A program made the translations under genes and the position numbers. DNA of 64,000 nt from Actinosynnema sp. ALI-1.44 (GTDB lineage: Bacteria > Actinomycetota > Actinomycetes > Mycobacteriales > Pseudonocardiaceae): the NCBI RefSeq assembly GCF_001984155.1, contig NZ_MTQO01000052.1, positions 372,001 through 436,000 on the forward strand. The letters are read 5' to 3'. A model generated the notes under the pieces. It was not told the origin of the DNA. It saw only the letters and a list, made by a program, of their open reading frames with translations, and made no database searches. Position 1 is the first letter of the stretch; each line of letters opens with the position of its first letter. Shown here piece after piece: positions 52,923 to 62,514 of this stretch.

Positions 52923-54004
52923 AACGGTTCCGGCACGCGCTTGTCCTCGGCAAGTTCTACCCGCCGCACCGCGGCCACCACCTGCTCGTCCGGGCCGCCG
53001 CGGCGGCGAGCGAACGGACCACGGTCGCCGTTCTCGCGTCCAGCGTCGAGTCGATCCCGGTGGCCGACCGGGTCTCCTGGCTCGCCGAGGAGCACCGCGG
53101 CGACTCCGGCGTCGTCGTGCTCGGTGACATCGACGAACACCCCACGGACTTCGATGACGACGAGATCTGGCAGGCACACGTCGCCATCGCCCGGTCGGTG
53201 TTGTCGCGCCGGGCGATCCTGGACGGCGATCCGGCCACAGCGGCGGTCGACGCGGTGTTCACGTCCGAGGAGTACGGCCCCGAACTGGCCAAACGCCTTG
53301 GCGCCGACCACGTTCCGGTCGACCCCGAACGATCGGCCCACCCGGTTTCCGGCACAGCGGTCCGTGCCGACCCGCAAGGGCGCTGGCACGATCTCGCGCC
53401 TGCCACCCGCGCCGGTCTCGCCGCCCGGGTCGTCGTCGTCGGCGCGGAATCCACCGGTACGACAACGCTTTCCCGTGCATTGGCCGAGCACTACCGAGCC
53501 GCGTGGGTCCCGGAGTACGGCCGCGTGCACACCGAGGAGAAACTGGCCGCCGCCCAGGCGTTCGACCCTGCCGCGGACCTGGACAGTCTGGTGTGGACTG
53601 TCGGCGACTTCGTCGACGTCGCCGCCCGGCAGGCACGCGTCGAGGACGAGGCCGCGTCGCTCGGCCCGGTTCTGGTGTGCGACAACGATCCGTGGGCCGC
53701 GACCGTGTGGTGCGAACGCTACCTCGGATGTGCCTACTCCCAGGTCTCGGACGCCGTCGGCACGCGACGCCCCGCGTTGTACCTGCTCACCGACCACGAG
53801 GGCGTGCCGTTCGAACAGGACGGTTGGCGCGACGGCGAGCACCTGCGCGAATGGATGACCGGTTTGTTCGTTCAGCGGCTGGGTGAGCGCGGGGTTCCCT
53901 GGGTGCGTGTCACCGGCAGTCGAACCGAGCGCCTCGCGCAGGCGGTCGCGGCGTGCGAGGACATGTTCACACGGCACTTCCGCTACACCGATCCCCTGGG
54001 CTGA
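52919..54004 (+). CDS. nadR: NadR-like NMN adenylyltransferase / ribosylnicotinamide kinase
   Basis: 361 aa. N-terminal nucleotidyltransferase with LGKFYPPHRGHHLL (HxGH type) and the late PVSGTAVRADP (ISGTxVR type). C-terminal kinase domain with a P-loop-like GAESTGTTTLSRAL in which the usual Lys of GK[ST] is Thr; EYGRVHTEE and DNDPWAATVW follow. No HTH, so it is an enzyme rather than a repressor. Makes NAD from riboside taken in by PnuC. Confidence 0.92.
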   Translation: MKRFRHALVLGKFYPPHRGHHLLVRAAAAASERTTVAVLASSVESIPVADRVSWLAEEHRGDSGVVVLGDIDEHPTDFDDDEIWQAHVAIARSVLSRRAILDGDPATAAVDAVFTSEEYGPELAKRLGADHVPVDPERSAHPVSGTAVRADPQGRWHDLAPATRAGLAARVVVVGAESTGTTTLSRALAEHYRAAWVPEYGRVHTEEKLAAAQAFDPAADLDSLVWTVGDFVDVAARQARVEDEAASLGPVLVCDNDPWAATVWCERYLGCAYSQVSDAVGTRRPALYLLTDHEGVPFEQDGWRDGEHLREWMTGLFVQRLGERGVPWVRVTGSRTERLAQAVAACEDMFTRHFRYTDPLG

Positions 54005-54033
54005 TCCACTGGGCTGATCAACCGGAGTGCAGG

Positions 54034-55320
54034 ATGGGCCCCGTGCACGACGACACCGTTCCGATCCCCCGCGTCACCGACGAACCGGAGAAACCCACCG
54101 GGCACGGACATGGCCACGGGCATGGGCACGGTCCGGCGCAACCGGCGTCACCGAAGGTCCGGCGGCTGCTGACCTGGTTGCTGCTGCCGTTCGCGCTGGC
54201 GTCCGTGATCGGGGTCGTGCTGCTCTACCCCACCGGTGACACGCCGAAGCCCACAGGCGGCCAGCAGGACCCGGTACGCGGCGAGGTCGTCGCGACGTCA
54301 CTCGGGTCGTGCGACGGCGGCGTGCAGGTCGGTACGCCCGACCCCGCGTGCCTGGTGGTCACGGTCCGGATGAGCGACGGTCCCGCGCCCGGCAAGAACA
54401 TCATCAGCCGGTCTCCCAACGAGCCCAGCACGCCGCGGTTCGCCGTCGGCGACAAGATCGTGATGGCGTACTCGGGCGACGACCCGGCCAAGGGCGAGTC
54501 GTACCGGGTCGTGGACTTCCAGCGCGGCATGCCGCTCGCGGTCCTCGCCGTCGTGTTCGCGTTGGCCATCCTCGTCCTCGGCCGGTACCAGGGCCTCGCC
54601 GCGCTGATCGCGCTCGGGCTCAGCTTCCTCGTCCTGCTGCTGTTCGTCCTGCCCGCCATCCTCACCGGTGAGAACCCGCTGGTGGTGGCGGTCGCGGGCG
54701 CCGGGCTGATCATGTTCGCCGCGCTGTACCTGACCCACGGGTTCTCCGCGCGGACGTCGACGGCCGTGCTCGGAACGATGATCAGCCTGGTCCTGATCGG
54801 AGTGCTGGGCGCGTTGTTCTCGGCACTGACCGACCTGACAGGGCTTGATGAGGACACCGCGCTGCTGCTCGGATCACTCGGGCACGGACTCGACACGCGC
54901 GGGTTGTTGCTCGCCGGGTTAGTCATCGGCGCGCTCGGTGTTCTCGACGACGTGACCGTCACGCAGGCGAGCGTGGTCTGGGAGTTGCGGCGCGCGAACC
55001 CGTTGCTGAGTTGGCGTGAGCTGTACGCCGCCGGGTTACGCATCGGCCGTGACCACGTGTCGTCCGCGGTGAACACGCTCGCGATGGCCTACGCGGGCGC
55101 CGCGCTTCCCGTGCTGCTGTACTCGTACGTGTCCGGTGCCGACCTGGGCACGATCCTGGGGTCGCAGTCCATCGCGCAGGAGATCGTGCGCACGCTCGTC
55201 GGCAGCATCGGGCTCGTCGCGTGCGTGCCCGTGACCACGTTGGCCGCGGCTCTCGTGGCCAGCCGCGAACCGGCTACTGCTCCAGCGAAGCCACGAACTT
55301 CGTCACGGCCTCGGGCTTGA
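54034..55320 (+). CDS. YibE/F-like membrane protein with His-rich N-terminus
   Basis: 428 aa from the ATG at 54034. Residues 24-33 are alternating Gly-His (GHGHGHGHGHG), a possible metal-binding tract. One transmembrane helix near 45-66, an extracytoplasmic domain of about 100 aa, then about seven helices of the YibE/F family (LGVLDDVTVTQASVVWEL, GRDHVSSAVNTLAMAYAGA). Function unknown; the family has been linked to transport. The last 47 bp overlap the convergent gene. Confidence 0.85.
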   Translation: MGPVHDDTVPIPRVTDEPEKPTGHGHGHGHGHGPAQPASPKVRRLLTWLLLPFALASVIGVVLLYPTGDTPKPTGGQQDPVRGEVVATSLGSCDGGVQVGTPDPACLVVTVRMSDGPAPGKNIISRSPNEPSTPRFAVGDKIVMAYSGDDPAKGESYRVVDFQRGMPLAVLAVVFALAILVLGRYQGLAALIALGLSFLVLLLFVLPAILTGENPLVVAVAGAGLIMFAALYLTHGFSARTSTAVLGTMISLVLIGVLGALFSALTDLTGLDEDTALLLGSLGHGLDTRGLLLAGLVIGALGVLDDVTVTQASVVWELRRANPLLSWRELYAAGLRIGRDHVSSAVNTLAMAYAGAALPVLLYSYVSGADLGTILGSQSIAQEIVRTLVGSIGLVACVPVTTLAAALVASREPATAPAKPRTSSRPRA

Positions 55321-55909
55321 GCCGGACGGCCAGTTTGCCCGGCGGGGCGGCCTTGGCCAGCTGGTACAGCGGGCGGCCGTCGAGGCCTTCGCCCCGTGCC
55401 TCCGCCCTGAGCTGGGCCACCAGCAGTTCGGAGATCACGAGCGACCCGGAGTTCGCACTGGCCGCCAGCGCGTCGGCGAGCTTGCGCAACGCCATGATGC
55501 CCAGTTCGGCGCCGCCCGTGCCGGAGTAGGACGCGACAGCCATGTTGATGCCACGGCTGCGGGGCGTGTCGGCGACCAGCATGCTGACGGTGCGCACGCT
55601 GCGGACGTCCATCACGACCATCTCGAGCCGTTCCGCCTTGGACAGGTCGACCGCGCGGCGGCCGAACGTCCGCAGGACGACCTTGGTGCCGTCCAGCCAC
55701 AACGTGCGCCGGGCCTGCGACCAGCTGAACAACAGCAGCGGCACGGCGACCGCGGCCGCCGTGACCAACGCGGCCGTCTGGTCGAAGATCAGGCCGACGA
55801 CACCGCCGATCGCGGCGGCGAGGACCAGGATCGCGACGATCGCCATCCGGAAGCGCTTGCGCACACCGGCCCGGTCGAGCAGGTCGAGCGGCAGGTGTTC
55901 GGTCGCCAT
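55274..55909 (-). CDS. Two-helix membrane protein of unknown function
   Basis: 211 aa. Two adjacent transmembrane helices (about residues 22-42 and 46-64) are followed by a soluble domain with a possible PH-like strand order (RRTLWLDGTKVVLRTFGRRAV). Not recognised further. The start touches the stop of the upstream hydrolase (TGATG); the end overlaps the YibE/F gene by 47 bp. Confidence 0.75.
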   Translation of the reverse strand: MATEHLPLDLLDRAGVRKRFRMAIVAILVLAAAIGGVVGLIFDQTAALVTAAAVAVPLLLFSWSQARRTLWLDGTKVVLRTFGRRAVDLSKAERLEMVVMDVRSVRTVSMLVADTPRSRGINMAVASYSGTGGAELGIMALRKLADALAASANSGSLVISELLVAQLRAEARGEGLDGRPLYQLAKAAPPGKLAVRLKPEAVTKFVASLEQ

Positions 55910-56616
55910 CACAGCCCCCGCAGCGGACCAGGCACAGTCGAGTCCTCGTCGAGTCCGGCCAGGAACGGGTTGGACGCGCGCTCCCGGCCGATGGTCGTGG
56001 TCGGCCCGTGCCCCGGCAGTACGACGGTGTCGTCGGGCAGGGTGAGGATCTTGGTGCGCAACGACTGCGCCATCTTGCGCATGTCACCGCCCGGCAGGTC
56101 GGTCCGGCCGATCGACCCGGCGAACAACGTGTCACCGGCGAACAGCAACCGGCCGCCTTCCTGCGTGTCACACCGGAACGTGACCGAACCCTGGGTGTGG
56201 CCGGGCGTGTGGTCGACGGTGATGCTCAGCCCGCCGAGGTCGAGCACGGCCTGGTCGGTGAGCTCGCGCACCTCCCGCGGTTCACGCATCTCCAGCTTGC
56301 CGCCGAAGAACGCCGCCGACTCCGCGCTGATCCCCTTCAACGGGTCGGACAGCAGCGCGCGGTCGTCCGGGTGGATCCACGCGGGGATGTCGTCACCGTC
56401 GCAGATCGGCGCGACCGCGAAGCAGTGGTCGAAGTGGCCGTGGGTCAGCACGGCGGCGACCGGCGTCAGCCCGTGTTCGGCGATGGCCGCCGCGACCGGC
56501 TCCGCGGCGTCCTGACCGGGGTCGACGATCACGCAGGCCTCGCCTTTCCCCGGCGCGATCAAGTAGCAGTTGGCCTGCAGGGCCCCGGTGGGAAAGCCGA
56601 CGACAAGCACGCGCAC
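55909..56616 (-). CDS. Metallo-beta-lactamase-fold hydrolase (glyoxalase II-like)
   Basis: 235 aa from the GTG at 56616 (GAGAGG upstream). Metal motif THGHFDHCFA, then DHTPGHTQGS, LFAGDTLFAGSIGR and VLPGHGP. Equivalent in position to Rv2581c of M. tuberculosis, next to ppiB and relA. Substrate probably a thioester; not proven. Confidence 0.9.
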   Translation of the reverse strand: MRVLVVGFPTGALQANCYLIAPGKGEACVIVDPGQDAAEPVAAAIAEHGLTPVAAVLTHGHFDHCFAVAPICDGDDIPAWIHPDDRALLSDPLKGISAESAAFFGGKLEMREPREVRELTDQAVLDLGGLSITVDHTPGHTQGSVTFRCDTQEGGRLLFAGDTLFAGSIGRTDLPGGDMRKMAQSLRTKILTLPDDTVVLPGHGPTTTIGRERASNPFLAGLDEDSTVPGPLRGL

Positions 56617-56752
56617 GTCCTCTCGGTATGCACACCGCGTGGATACGGCCACCCTACTGGGCGTCCCCTCTACACAGTTCTTACCGGGGGTGCAAATAGA
56701 CTGCGCCAGCTAGCAGGTGAGCTAGCGGACGTGAGGGCCAGGGAGGGTGCAG

Positions 56753-57571
56753 GTGCCGACGAATCAGCAACGCCGGGAGGCGGCCAAGCGCAAGCTGGAA
56801 CGCCAGATAACCCGCAGGGCCGAGCGCGCCAAAAAGCGCCGGATAGTCGCCACCGCGCTCACTGTCGGTGGCGTGGTGGTGGTCGTCGGGCTGATCTATC
56901 TCTTGGTCGTGCTGAACAGCGGTGACAGCAACTCGACAGCCAACCCGCCGAGCGACACGCCGCAGGAGGCGAAGACCACCAGCGGGCCGTGCAAGTTCTC
57001 GTCGAACCCGGCCAAGCCGGCGTCCAAGCCGGTCGACGCGCCGCCGGACGTCGACCCGACGCCGAACGCGGGCACGGCGAAGGTCGCCATCAAGACCAAC
57101 CAGGGCGACATCCCGCTGACCATCGACCGCGCCAAGGCACCGTGCACGGCCGAGGCGATCGAGCACCTGGTGAAGTCCAAGTTCTACGACGGCACCACCT
57201 GCCACCGCCTGGTCGGCTCGCCGAGCCTGAAGGTGTTGCAGTGCGGTGACCCGACCGCGCAGGGCTCCGGCGGCCCCGGCTTCGAGATCAAGGACGAGCT
57301 GGCCAGCCTGCCCAAGCCCGCCGCGGGCCAGGAGACCATCCCGTACCCGAAGGGCACGCTGGCGATGGCCAACGCGGGCCCGAACACCAGCGGCAGCCAG
57401 TTCTTCATGGTCTACGGCGACAGCCAGCTGCCGCCGAACTACACGGTCTTCGGCACGATCGACGCGGCCGGTCTGACCACGCTGGACAAGATCGCCGCGG
57501 GCGGCATCACCGAAGGTCAGGACGGTGCGCCCAAGAACCCGGTGAACATCGAGACCGCCACGGTTTCCTGA
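56753..57571 (+). CDS. ppiB: Membrane-anchored cyclophilin-type peptidyl-prolyl isomerase
   Basis: 272 aa from the GTG at 56753, which has GGAGG 6 nt upstream. Basic N-terminus (REAAKRKLERQITRRAERAK), one transmembrane helix (about 33-55), a Ser/Pro/Thr-rich linker, then a cyclophilin domain with HRLVGSPSLKVLQCGD, GTLAMANAGPNTSGSQFFM and NYTVFGTI. Fold faces the cell exterior. Same context as Rv2582. Confidence 0.93.
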   Translation: MPTNQQRREAAKRKLERQITRRAERAKKRRIVATALTVGGVVVVVGLIYLLVVLNSGDSNSTANPPSDTPQEAKTTSGPCKFSSNPAKPASKPVDAPPDVDPTPNAGTAKVAIKTNQGDIPLTIDRAKAPCTAEAIEHLVKSKFYDGTTCHRLVGSPSLKVLQCGDPTAQGSGGPGFEIKDELASLPKPAAGQETIPYPKGTLAMANAGPNTSGSQFFMVYGDSQLPPNYTVFGTIDAAGLTTLDKIAAGGITEGQDGAPKNPVNIETATVS

Positions 57572-57585
57572 CCCGCGTTCGCTTG

Positions 57586-57638
57586 GCAACCAATGTGGCC
57601 TTCGTTGCGTTTTTCGCAACGAAGGCCACATTGGTTGC
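57586..57638. terminator. Perfect 24-bp-stem hairpin after ppiB
   Basis: Arm 57586-57609 (starting GCAACCAATGTGGCCTTCGT) is exactly complementary to 57615-57638 with a TTTTT loop (57610-57614). It starts 15 bp after the ppiB stop. It could serve as a terminator, but the perfection, length and lack of a following T-run also fit a mobile palindromic repeat. Confidence 0.8.
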
Positions 57639-57674
57639 ACGGGGAGTGTCAGAGGCGACCAGTACGCTGGACGT

Positions 57675-58349
57675 ATGTACCGGGAGTTCGAGCCTGCTCG
57701 GACCGACGCCGTGCGCTGCTTGTGGACGAGTACGAAGGTCGGAGCGCAGCGGGTCGTCCCGGACACGTGTGTGGACATCATCTGGAACGGCACCGACCTG
57801 CTCGTAGCCGGCCCGGACACCGAAGCGTTCGTCACCCAGTCCACCGGAACCGGCTTCGGTGTGCGGTTCCAGCCTGGGGTCGCGCCGGGGTTGCTGGGTG
57901 TCCCGGCGCACGCGATCGCGAACGCGCGAGTGCCGTTGGCGGAGTTCTGGCCGCATGACCGCGTGCAACGACTGCTCGACGAGGTGCACGGCGGCAACCC
58001 CGGCCAGGCATTGCTGAACTCGGTGCGGTCAGCCGAACCGGACGACTTCGCCGCACTGGTCACGCGGCTCGTCACCGACCACGACGTCCGGCACATCGCC
58101 GAGGACCTGGGCATCACCGAACGGCACCTGCACCGCAAGTGCCTGGCCACGTTCGGCTACGGACCCAAGACCCTGCACCGGATCATGCGGTTCTCCGACG
58201 CGCTGGAACTCGTCTACGCCGGGAAACCGTTCACCGAGGTCGCGTACGCGTGCGGCTACGCCGACCAGGCGCACCTGTCCCGCGACGTGAAGGCGTTGGC
58301 GGGCGCGACGCTCACCACGCTGGTTCAGGAAGCCGACGTCACCCTGTAG
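57675..58349 (+). CDS. AraC-family transcriptional regulator
   Basis: 224 aa. N-terminal cupin-like domain of the DUF6597 type ([31 protein letters not shown]), C-terminal AraC DNA-binding domain with [34 protein letters not shown] and [18 protein letters not shown]. Target genes unknown. Overlaps the convergent relA gene end by 25 bp. Confidence 0.88.
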   Translation: MYREFEPARTDAVRCLWTSTKVGAQRVVPDTCVDIIWNGTDLLVAGPDTEAFVTQSTGTGFGVRFQPGVAPGLLGVPAHAIANARVPLAEFWPHDRVQRLLDEVHGGNPGQALLNSVRSAEPDDFAALVTRLVTDHDVRHIAEDLGITERHLHRKCLATFGYGPKTLHRIMRFSDALELVYAGKPFTEVAYACGYADQAHLSRDVKALAGATLTTLVQEADVTL

Positions 58350-60640
58350 ACGTCGTACACGCCCTCGACGCTGCGGACCGCCTTCAGCACGTGCCCGAGG
58401 TGTTTCGGGTCGCCCATCTCGAACGAGAACCGCGACACCGCGACCCGGTCACGGGATGTCTGCACCGACGCGGACAGGATGTTGACCCGCTCGTCAGCCA
58501 GCACCTTGGTCACGTCCGACAGCAGCCGGTGCCGGTCGAGCGCCTCGACCTGGATGGCCACGAGGAACACCGAGGACGCCGACGGCGCCCACTCCACGTC
58601 GACCAGCCGCTCGGGCTCGGCCAGCAACTCGTCGGCGTTGGTGCAGTCCGTGCGGTGCACGCTCACACCGCCGCCGCGCGTGACGAACCCGAGGATGTCG
58701 TCACCCGGCACCGGGGTGCAGCAGCGGGCGAGCTTGACCCACACGTCCGAGGCGCCCTTGACGACCACACCGGCGTCACCGGACGCGCGTCGGCGGGTGA
58801 CGGTCGACGGGGTCGCGCGTTCGGCGAGCTCCTCCTCCGCGTGTTCGACGCCGCCGAGCAACGCGACCAGCCGCTGCACGACGTGCCGCCCGGAGGTGTG
58901 CCCTTCGCCGACGGCCGCGTACAGCGAGCTGATGTCCGGGTAGCGCAGTTCACGCGACAGCGCCGTCATCGCGTCCACCGACACGAGCCGCTGCATCGGC
59001 AGGCCGACCCGGCGGACTTCCTTGGCGATCGAGTCCTTGCCCGCCTCGATCGCCTCTTCCCGGCGTTCCTTGGCGAACCACTGCTTGATCTTCGCCCTGG
59101 CCCGCGGCGACGCGGCGAACTGCAGCCAGTCACGCGACGGTCCGGCGCCCTCGGCCTTCGAGGTGAAGATCTCGACGACCTCGCCGTTCTCCAGCTTGCG
59201 CTCCAGCGCCACCAGGCGGCCGTTGACGCGCGCGCCGATGCAACGGTGACCGACCTCGGTGTGCACGGCGTAGGCGAAGTCCACCGGCGTCGACCCGGCC
59301 GGCAGCGTGATCACGTCACCCTTCGGGGTGAACACGAAGATCTCGCGGGTGGAGAACTGGTAGCGCAGCGACTCGAGGAACTCACCCGGGTCCGCGGCTT
59401 CACGCTGCCAGTCGAGCAGTTGGCGCATCCAGGCCATCTCGTCGACCTCGACGCCCTTGCTGTCGTGGGTGCCGCGGGTCTCCTTGTAGCGCCAGTGCGC
59501 CGCGATGCCGTACTCGGCCGTGTGGTGCATGTCGTGCGTGCGGATCTGCACTTCCAGCGGTTTGCCGTCCGGGCCGATGACCGTGGTGTGCAACGACTGG
59601 TACACGCCGAACCGCGGCTGGGCGATGTAGTCCTTGAACCGGCCCGGCATCGGCTGCCACATGGCGTGCACGACACCCATCGCCGCGTAGCAGTCACGGA
59701 CGTCCTCGACCATCAGCCGGACGCCGACCAGGTCGTGGATGTCGTCGAAGTCGCGGCCGCGCACGATCATCTTCTGGTGGATCGAGTAGTAGCGCTTCTG
59801 CCTGCCCTCGACCGTGCACTTGATCTTCGCGTCGCTCAGGTGCTTGTCCAGCTCCTCGATCACCGCGTTGAGGTACTCCTCGCGGGACGGGGCGCGGTTG
59901 GCGACCAGGCGGACGATCTCGTTGAACTTCTTGGGCTGCAGGATCGCGAACGCGAGGTCCTCCAGCTCCCACTTGACCGTGGCCATGCCCAGCCGGTGCG
60001 CCAGCGGCGCCAGCACCTCGAGGGTCTCCTTGGCCTTGCGGGCCTGCTTCTCCGGCGGCAGGAACCGCATGGTGCGCATGTTGTGCAGCCGGTCGGCCAG
60101 CTTGATCACCAGGACGCGCGGATCCTTGGCCATCGCGATGATCATCTTGCGGATGGTCTCGGCCTCCGCGGCCGTGCCCAGCTTGACCTTGTCCAGTTTG
60201 GTCACGCCGTCGACCAGGTGCGCCACCTCGTCGCCGAAGTCGGAGCGCAGCAACTCGAGCGAGTAGTCGGTGTCCTCGACCGTGTCGTGCAGCAGGGCCG
60301 CGACGAGTGTCGTGGTGTCCATGCCCAGCTCGGCGAGGATCGTCGCGACCGCGAGCGGGTGCGTGATGTACGGGTCGCCGGACTTGCGGCGCTGGTGGCG
60401 GTGCTTCTCCTCGGCGACGTCGTACGCCTGCTGCAACAGGCCCAGGTCGGCCTTGGGGTGCAGCTCGCGGTGCACCGCGGCCAGCGGTTCGAGGACCTGC
60501 TTGACCGGGGCCGCGCGCTGGGCGGTGATCCGCCGGGCCAACCGTGTGCGGACACGACGGGTCGCCGATGGTGGCCTGGGTACTGCCGCCTGTTCCGAGG
60601 TCGGCTTCAGGCTCGCCGCGGACTCCACGTCATGACTCAC
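58325..60640 (-). CDS. relA: Bifunctional (p)ppGpp synthetase/hydrolase Rel
   Basis: 771 aa, stringent-response enzyme that makes and degrades (p)ppGpp. Hydrolase HD motif [12 protein letters not shown] near residue 120 with [12 protein letters not shown]; synthetase domain with [18 protein letters not shown] and [20 protein letters not shown] (the RxKD type of bifunctional enzymes); TGS domain ([20 protein letters not shown]) and C-terminal zinc-finger and ACT domains. Conserved apt-relA order. Confidence 0.97.
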   Translation of the reverse strand: MSHDVESAASLKPTSEQAAVPRPPSATRRVRTRLARRITAQRAAPVKQVLEPLAAVHRELHPKADLGLLQQAYDVAEEKHRHQRRKSGDPYITHPLAVATILAELGMDTTTLVAALLHDTVEDTDYSLELLRSDFGDEVAHLVDGVTKLDKVKLGTAAEAETIRKMIIAMAKDPRVLVIKLADRLHNMRTMRFLPPEKQARKAKETLEVLAPLAHRLGMATVKWELEDLAFAILQPKKFNEIVRLVANRAPSREEYLNAVIEELDKHLSDAKIKCTVEGRQKRYYSIHQKMIVRGRDFDDIHDLVGVRLMVEDVRDCYAAMGVVHAMWQPMPGRFKDYIAQPRFGVYQSLHTTVIGPDGKPLEVQIRTHDMHHTAEYGIAAHWRYKETRGTHDSKGVEVDEMAWMRQLLDWQREAADPGEFLESLRYQFSTREIFVFTPKGDVITLPAGSTPVDFAYAVHTEVGHRCIGARVNGRLVALERKLENGEVVEIFTSKAEGAGPSRDWLQFAASPRARAKIKQWFAKERREEAIEAGKDSIAKEVRRVGLPMQRLVSVDAMTALSRELRYPDISSLYAAVGEGHTSGRHVVQRLVALLGGVEHAEEELAERATPSTVTRRRASGDAGVVVKGASDVWVKLARCCTPVPGDDILGFVTRGGGVSVHRTDCTNADELLAEPERLVDVEWAPSASSVFLVAIQVEALDRHRLLSDVTKVLADERVNILSASVQTSRDRVAVSRFSFEMGDPKHLGHVLKAVRSVEGVYDVYRVTSAS

Positions 60641-60751
60641 TCACACGCTCCCGCACATCACCAGAGCCGTCCGGGCCCCGACTGAGACCCGTGTATTGAG
60701 AGTAACGCGTTAGCCCTGGTAACCATGCCGTTTCGCGGCAGGCGGCCGTCC

Positions 60752-61270
60752 TCACACGGTGAGCAGCGTGTCGAGCTTCCGCCCGGCGAGTCGGTCCCGA
60801 CCGCCCAGTGCGCCGATCTCCAACAACACTGTGATTCCCGCCACTTCGACCTCGGCGAGCTCCACCAGCTCGCACGCGGCCGCCGCGGTACCGCCGGTGG
60901 CCAGCACGTCGTCGATGACCGCGACCCGCTGGCCGGGCTCGATGATGCCCGCGGGGATCTCGATCTCGGCGGCGCCGTACTCGAGCGAGTACGCCGCCTT
61001 GCCGCCGACCACGGGCAGTTTGCCCGATTTGCGCACCGGGACGACGCCGAGGCCGCGTGCGTACGCCACGGCCGCGCCGAAGAAGAAGCCCCGCGCGTCG
61101 ATCGCCACGATCGCGTCCACGTCGCCGGGCAGGGTGTTCGCCATCGCGTCGACCACGGCCTTGAACGCGGCCGGGGTGCCCAGCACGGGCGTGATGTCCT
61201 GGAACACCACGCCCGGCTCGGGGAAGTCGGGCACTCGCCTGATCAGGGCGAGTGCCTCGGTCAGTTCCAT
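60752..61270 (-). CDS. apt: Adenine phosphoribosyltransferase
   Basis: Salvages adenine to AMP. 172 aa from the ATG at 61270 (ELTEALALIRRVPDFPEPGV); longer frames run into secF. PRPP motif VAVIDDVLATGGTAAAACE and the DARGFFFGAAVAYA loop are present. 1 bp after the secF stop. Confidence 0.95.
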   Translation of the reverse strand: MELTEALALIRRVPDFPEPGVVFQDITPVLGTPAAFKAVVDAMANTLPGDVDAIVAIDARGFFFGAAVAYARGLGVVPVRKSGKLPVVGGKAAYSLEYGAAEIEIPAGIIEPGQRVAVIDDVLATGGTAAAACELVELAEVEVAGITVLLEIGALGGRDRLAGRKLDTLLTV

Positions 61271-61271
61271 G

Positions 61272-62513
61272 TCAGTGCTTGCGCTTCCCGGTGGGCCGCT
61301 TGCCCTGCGGCTGGCCCTGGCGGCGCCGCTGTTCGGCGGCGCTCGGGTTGCGGACCGGCACACCACCGGCCGCGCTGAGCGCACGCTCCTTGCGCAGTTC
61401 GGACGCCAGCGACTCCTCGTCGAACGACTCCGGCTTGTCGCCGATGGCCGCACCGCTCGCACCGGCGGCCTTGGCCGCGATGTTGGCCCGGCGGGCCTGC
61501 ACGCGCTTGGCCTGGGCCCGGAACTTCGGGTCGCGCATGGTGAAGTCCACCAGCAGCGGCGTGGCCAACGCGATCGACGACACCACACCGGCGACCATGC
61601 CGGCGATCTGCACCAACGCGAGGTCCTGCAGCGTGCCGACACCCAGGAGCACGGCACCGACCACGAACAAGCCGATGACCGGCAGCAACGCGATCAACGC
61701 GGTGTTGATCGACCGCATCAGGGTCTGGTTGACCGCGAGGTTGGCCGCCTCGCCGTACGTGCGGCGCGTCAGGCCGAGCAGGCCTCGGGTGTTCTCCTTG
61801 ACCTTGTCGAACACCACCACCGTGTCGTACAGCGAGAAGCCGAGGATGGTCAGCAGACCGATCGCGGTCGCCGGCGTGACCTCGAACCCGACGAGCGAGT
61901 ACACACCCGCGGTCACGATCACGTCGTGGAACAGCGTGATCAGGGCCGCGAGCGCCATCCGCCGCTCGAAGTACAGCGCGAGGAAGATCGTGACCAGCAC
62001 CAGGAACACGACCAACGCGATCAGGGCCTGCTGGGTGACCTCGCCACCCCAGGTCCCGCTCACCGCGCTGTCGCTGACCGCGCCGTTGGGCTTGAGCTGG
62101 CTGGTCAGCGCGGCCTTCAGGCGGGAGATCTCGTTCTGGTTGAGCGTTTCGGTGCGGATCTGGATGGACGCGGTGCCGCCGACGCCGACGCTCTGCGTCG
62201 ACTCCGGCAGTGTGCCGAGGGTGTCCTGGTAGACCTTCTGGACCTGCTCGGTGGTGATGGTCCCGTTGGCGCCGGTGGCGTCGAGCTGGATCTTGGTCCC
62301 GCCCTCGAAGTCGATCCCGAAGTTGAAGCCGCGGAACACGATCGACGCGAGGCACACCAGGACGAGCGCCGAGAAGAAGATGTACAGCCGCTTGCGCTTG
62401 CCGACGATGTCCAGCGCGCCGTTGCCGGTGTAGAGGCGCTGGAAGAACGACCCCTGCTTGGTGGGGGCCTGCTTGGCGGGGGTTGCTGGCTGAGTCGTGT
62501 CGTCGCCGGCCAC
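61272..62513 (-). CDS. secF: Protein translocase subunit SecF
   Basis: 413 aa, six transmembrane helices with a large extracytoplasmic loop between the first two. FGIDFEGGTKIQ follows helix 1, and the conserved YSLVGFEVTPATAIGLLTIL and LGFSLYDTVVVFDKVKEN are intact. Drives late steps of Sec export with SecD. 1 bp after secD. The C-terminus is long and basic. Confidence 0.97.
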   Translation of the reverse strand: MAGDDTTQPATPAKQAPTKQGSFFQRLYTGNGALDIVGKRKRLYIFFSALVLVCLASIVFRGFNFGIDFEGGTKIQLDATGANGTITTEQVQKVYQDTLGTLPESTQSVGVGGTASIQIRTETLNQNEISRLKAALTSQLKPNGAVSDSAVSGTWGGEVTQQALIALVVFLVLVTIFLALYFERRMALAALITLFHDVIVTAGVYSLVGFEVTPATAIGLLTILGFSLYDTVVVFDKVKENTRGLLGLTRRTYGEAANLAVNQTLMRSINTALIALLPVIGLFVVGAVLLGVGTLQDLALVQIAGMVAGVVSSIALATPLLVDFTMRDPKFRAQAKRVQARRANIAAKAAGASGAAIGDKPESFDEESLASELRKERALSAAGGVPVRNPSAAEQRRRQGQPQGKRPTGKRKH

Positions 62514-62514
62514 C

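Noticed and set aside
57690-57720. tRNA-like GTTCGA sequence
   Set aside because: GAGTTCGAGCC occurs at the start of the AraC gene but no cloverleaf stems surround it.
58139-60685. 848-codon plus-strand open frame opposite relA
   Set aside because: Antisense shadow of relA; composition and lack of motifs mark it as non-coding.
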